A stretch of 16,784 bases of DNA, from the NCBI GenBank assembly GCA_002720285.1, contig PBHT01000053.1, forward strand, positions 1 through 16,784. Direction: 5' to 3'. Below the pieces are notes generated by a model. The model was not told the origin of the DNA. It saw only the letters and a list, made by a program, of their open reading frames with translations, and ran no database searches. Numbering within the stretch: position 1 is the stretch's first letter; each line of letters starts with the position of its first letter. This document shows positions 15,970 through 16,784 of this stretch, one piece after another. The position numbers and the translations under genes are program-made. This stretch comes from Acidobacteriota bacterium. GTDB lineage: Bacteria; Acidobacteriota; Vicinamibacteria; Vicinamibacterales; UBA823.

Positions 15970-16497
15970 TTATCTTATAAACTGATCCACAAAATCAGCT
16001 CCGAGCCCAACTTTTGTGTAATAGGCTCGACAATCTTCTATTAGAGTAAACACGTCGTCGTATCCTAACGGGTTACCATCAGGATCAATATAGTAGAGAC
16101 ATCCGGTAACATGGAAAAATGTGATCATTTCGTCAACACCCTTTGGTACGGTCAGTGTATGCGTCTCACCAGGTGGCTCGAATACGTATGATCCCTCTTC
16201 AGCGACCCAGTCATGCTCAAGATAATGCCATCTTCCTTTCAGGACTAACCCATGTACTGGATTTGGATGGCGATGACGATGTAGAACACCGGATTTACGC
16301 ACTCGGAGCAATTCTGTCCAATATCCATTACTTACATTCAAGCACAGAGGTCGTGTCCATACCTGATCTCTATGTTCAACCCAAATACGTTCATCATCAT
16401 CAAGAACATTTGGTATAACCATCTCTTTTACCGCTTCCCGAGGCAGCGGAATCCGTGCTGGCTCAAATGGATTGCGATCAGGGAGCTTTGGTAACAT
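15970..16497 (-). CDS. Cupin-fold protein, 2,4'-dihydroxyacetophenone dioxygenase-like
   Basis: This 175-residue single-domain cupin is most like the family of 2,4'-dihydroxyacetophenone dioxygenase, an iron enzyme cleaving a C-C bond next to a ketone with O2. The core reads VLHRHRHPNPVHG (71-83), then KGRWHYLEHDW, EGSYVFEPPGETHTL. The likely metal ligands are His75, His77 and His113, with Glu94 or Glu111 as possible further ligands. The second cupin motif (P-P-G-E-T-H) is intact. No signal peptide is present. AAGGAAG at 16505-16511, 7 nt before the ATG, supports the start. It precedes the M24 gene by 69 bp in the same direction, so the two may be co-transcribed. Many relatives are annotated only by resemblance, and a non-enzymatic or different substrate role is possible. 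Confidence 0.85.
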   Translation of the reverse strand: MLPKLPDRNPFEPARIPLPREAVKEMVIPNVLDDDERIWVEHRDQVWTRPLCLNVSNGYWTELLRVRKSGVLHRHRHPNPVHGLVLKGRWHYLEHDWVAEEGSYVFEPPGETHTLTVPKGVDEMITFFHVTGCLYYIDPDGNPLGYDDVFTLIEDCRAYYTKVGLGADFVDQFIR

Positions 16498-16694
16498 TTT
16501 GTGTCTTCCTTGATTTTTGACAAGACGCCGAATTGTAACCCTAGGAGTATAGAAGATGATTTTCTCATACGGGCCACTAGACTGCCCCTTTGCTAAATCG
16601 CCACCAAAACAGATACCGCTCTGTCATTTATTTAGATAGACTCCCCTACCCTTAAACAGTAACATTTGATACACAGCATAGCTGTTTCACAATC
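16498..16694 (-). promoter_or_regulatory. Upstream region of the cupin-M24 pair
   Basis: This 197 bp spacer separates the stop of the edge gene from the cupin start. Apart from the cupin ribosome site, it contains a minus-strand TATACT that could serve as a -10 element (about 16545-16550), without a good -35. A small hairpin, ACAGC-ATA-GCTGT at 16673-16685, lies just after the edge gene's stop but has no T-run, so it is at best a weak terminator. Confidence 0.3.
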
Positions 16695-16784
16695 TCAACC
16701 TAAACGAGCTTTCTTGATGAAATACCAAACTCCCAGCACAACCAAAGAAGCCGCCGTGCTCATTAAGCGCGAGCGGGGCAAGGC
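16695..16784 (-). CDS. C-terminal end of a probable membrane protein, cut by the right edge
   Basis: Only the last 29 codons and a TGA stop are in the window. The reading includes LMSTAASLVVLGVWYFIKK, a single hydrophobic helix, and then ends in the basic tail KKARLG. This is the usual end of a transporter or other multi-helix inner-membrane protein with a cytoplasmic C-terminus (positive-inside). The family cannot be identified from so little. It runs in the same direction as the cupin and M24 genes and could be the transporter of that unit. Confidence 0.5.
   Translation of the reverse strand, partial: ALPRSRLMSTAASLVVLGVWYFIKKARLG

Noticed and set aside
16143..16418. Plus-strand frame of 91 residues inside the cupin gene
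   Set aside because: It is antisense to a well-supported cupin and its His-rich stretch comes from that gene's codons read backwards.
15970..16497. Cupin DMSP lyase (DddQ/DddL/DddW/DddK) next to the DddP-like gene
   Set aside because: The motif HRHRHPNPVHG and the PPGETH second motif do not follow the H-x-H-x3-E-x-Y pattern I recall for those lyases; the dihydroxyacetophenone dioxygenase family is the better match.

Overview
The window reads as part of a Gram-negative, aerobic heterotroph, most likely a proteobacterium; a marine alphaproteobacterium is my best guess, but that is inference. The evidence is a Tat-exported (not lipidated) periplasmic binding protein, strongly overlapping genes, roughly 45% GC by eye, and a set of amine- and betaine-type catabolic families common in such bacteria. 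I see no RNA genes, CRISPR arrays, insertion sequences or phage genes.

Left block, minus strand (1-2436): an amidase-signature hydrolase running off the left edge. Upstream of it, behind a strong rho-independent terminator (796-817), lies a family 5 ABC substrate-binding protein with a twin-arginine signal. A 150-180 bp divergent control region follows (2437-2615).

Central block, plus strand (2616-14213): nine genes packed as one transcription unit, with junctions of +4, -1, -8, +15, 0, +17, -1 and -8 bp. The first four are the two permeases and two ATPases of a peptide-type (Dpp/Opp) importer. Then come a CocE/NonD-type serine hydrolase, a trimethylamine-dehydrogenase-like iron-sulfur flavoprotein, an MttB-superfamily (COG5598) methyltransferase homologue without pyrrolysine, a Rieske non-heme iron oxygenase and a D-2-hydroxyacid dehydrogenase. 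The simplest reading is a complete uptake-and-catabolism module. A compound with a hydrolysable ester or amide bond and one or more N-methyl groups is imported and hydrolysed (CocE-type enzyme, perhaps also the amidase). Its amine part is then stripped by oxidative and methyl-transfer chemistry, and a 2-oxo or 2-hydroxy acid intermediate is handled by the dehydrogenase. The substrate cannot be read from the sequence.

Right block, minus strand (14653-16784): after a 439 bp gap between convergent genes lie an M24-fold metalloprotein with the ligand pattern of the DMSP lyase DddP, preceded by a cupin resembling 2,4'-dihydroxyacetophenone dioxygenase. At the right edge is the last 29 codons of a probable membrane protein.

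The most interesting features are the unusual combination of three demethylation or C-N-cleaving enzyme families in one operon with a peptide-type importer, the altered substrate pocket of the TMADH-like enzyme, and the DddP-like M24 gene nearby.
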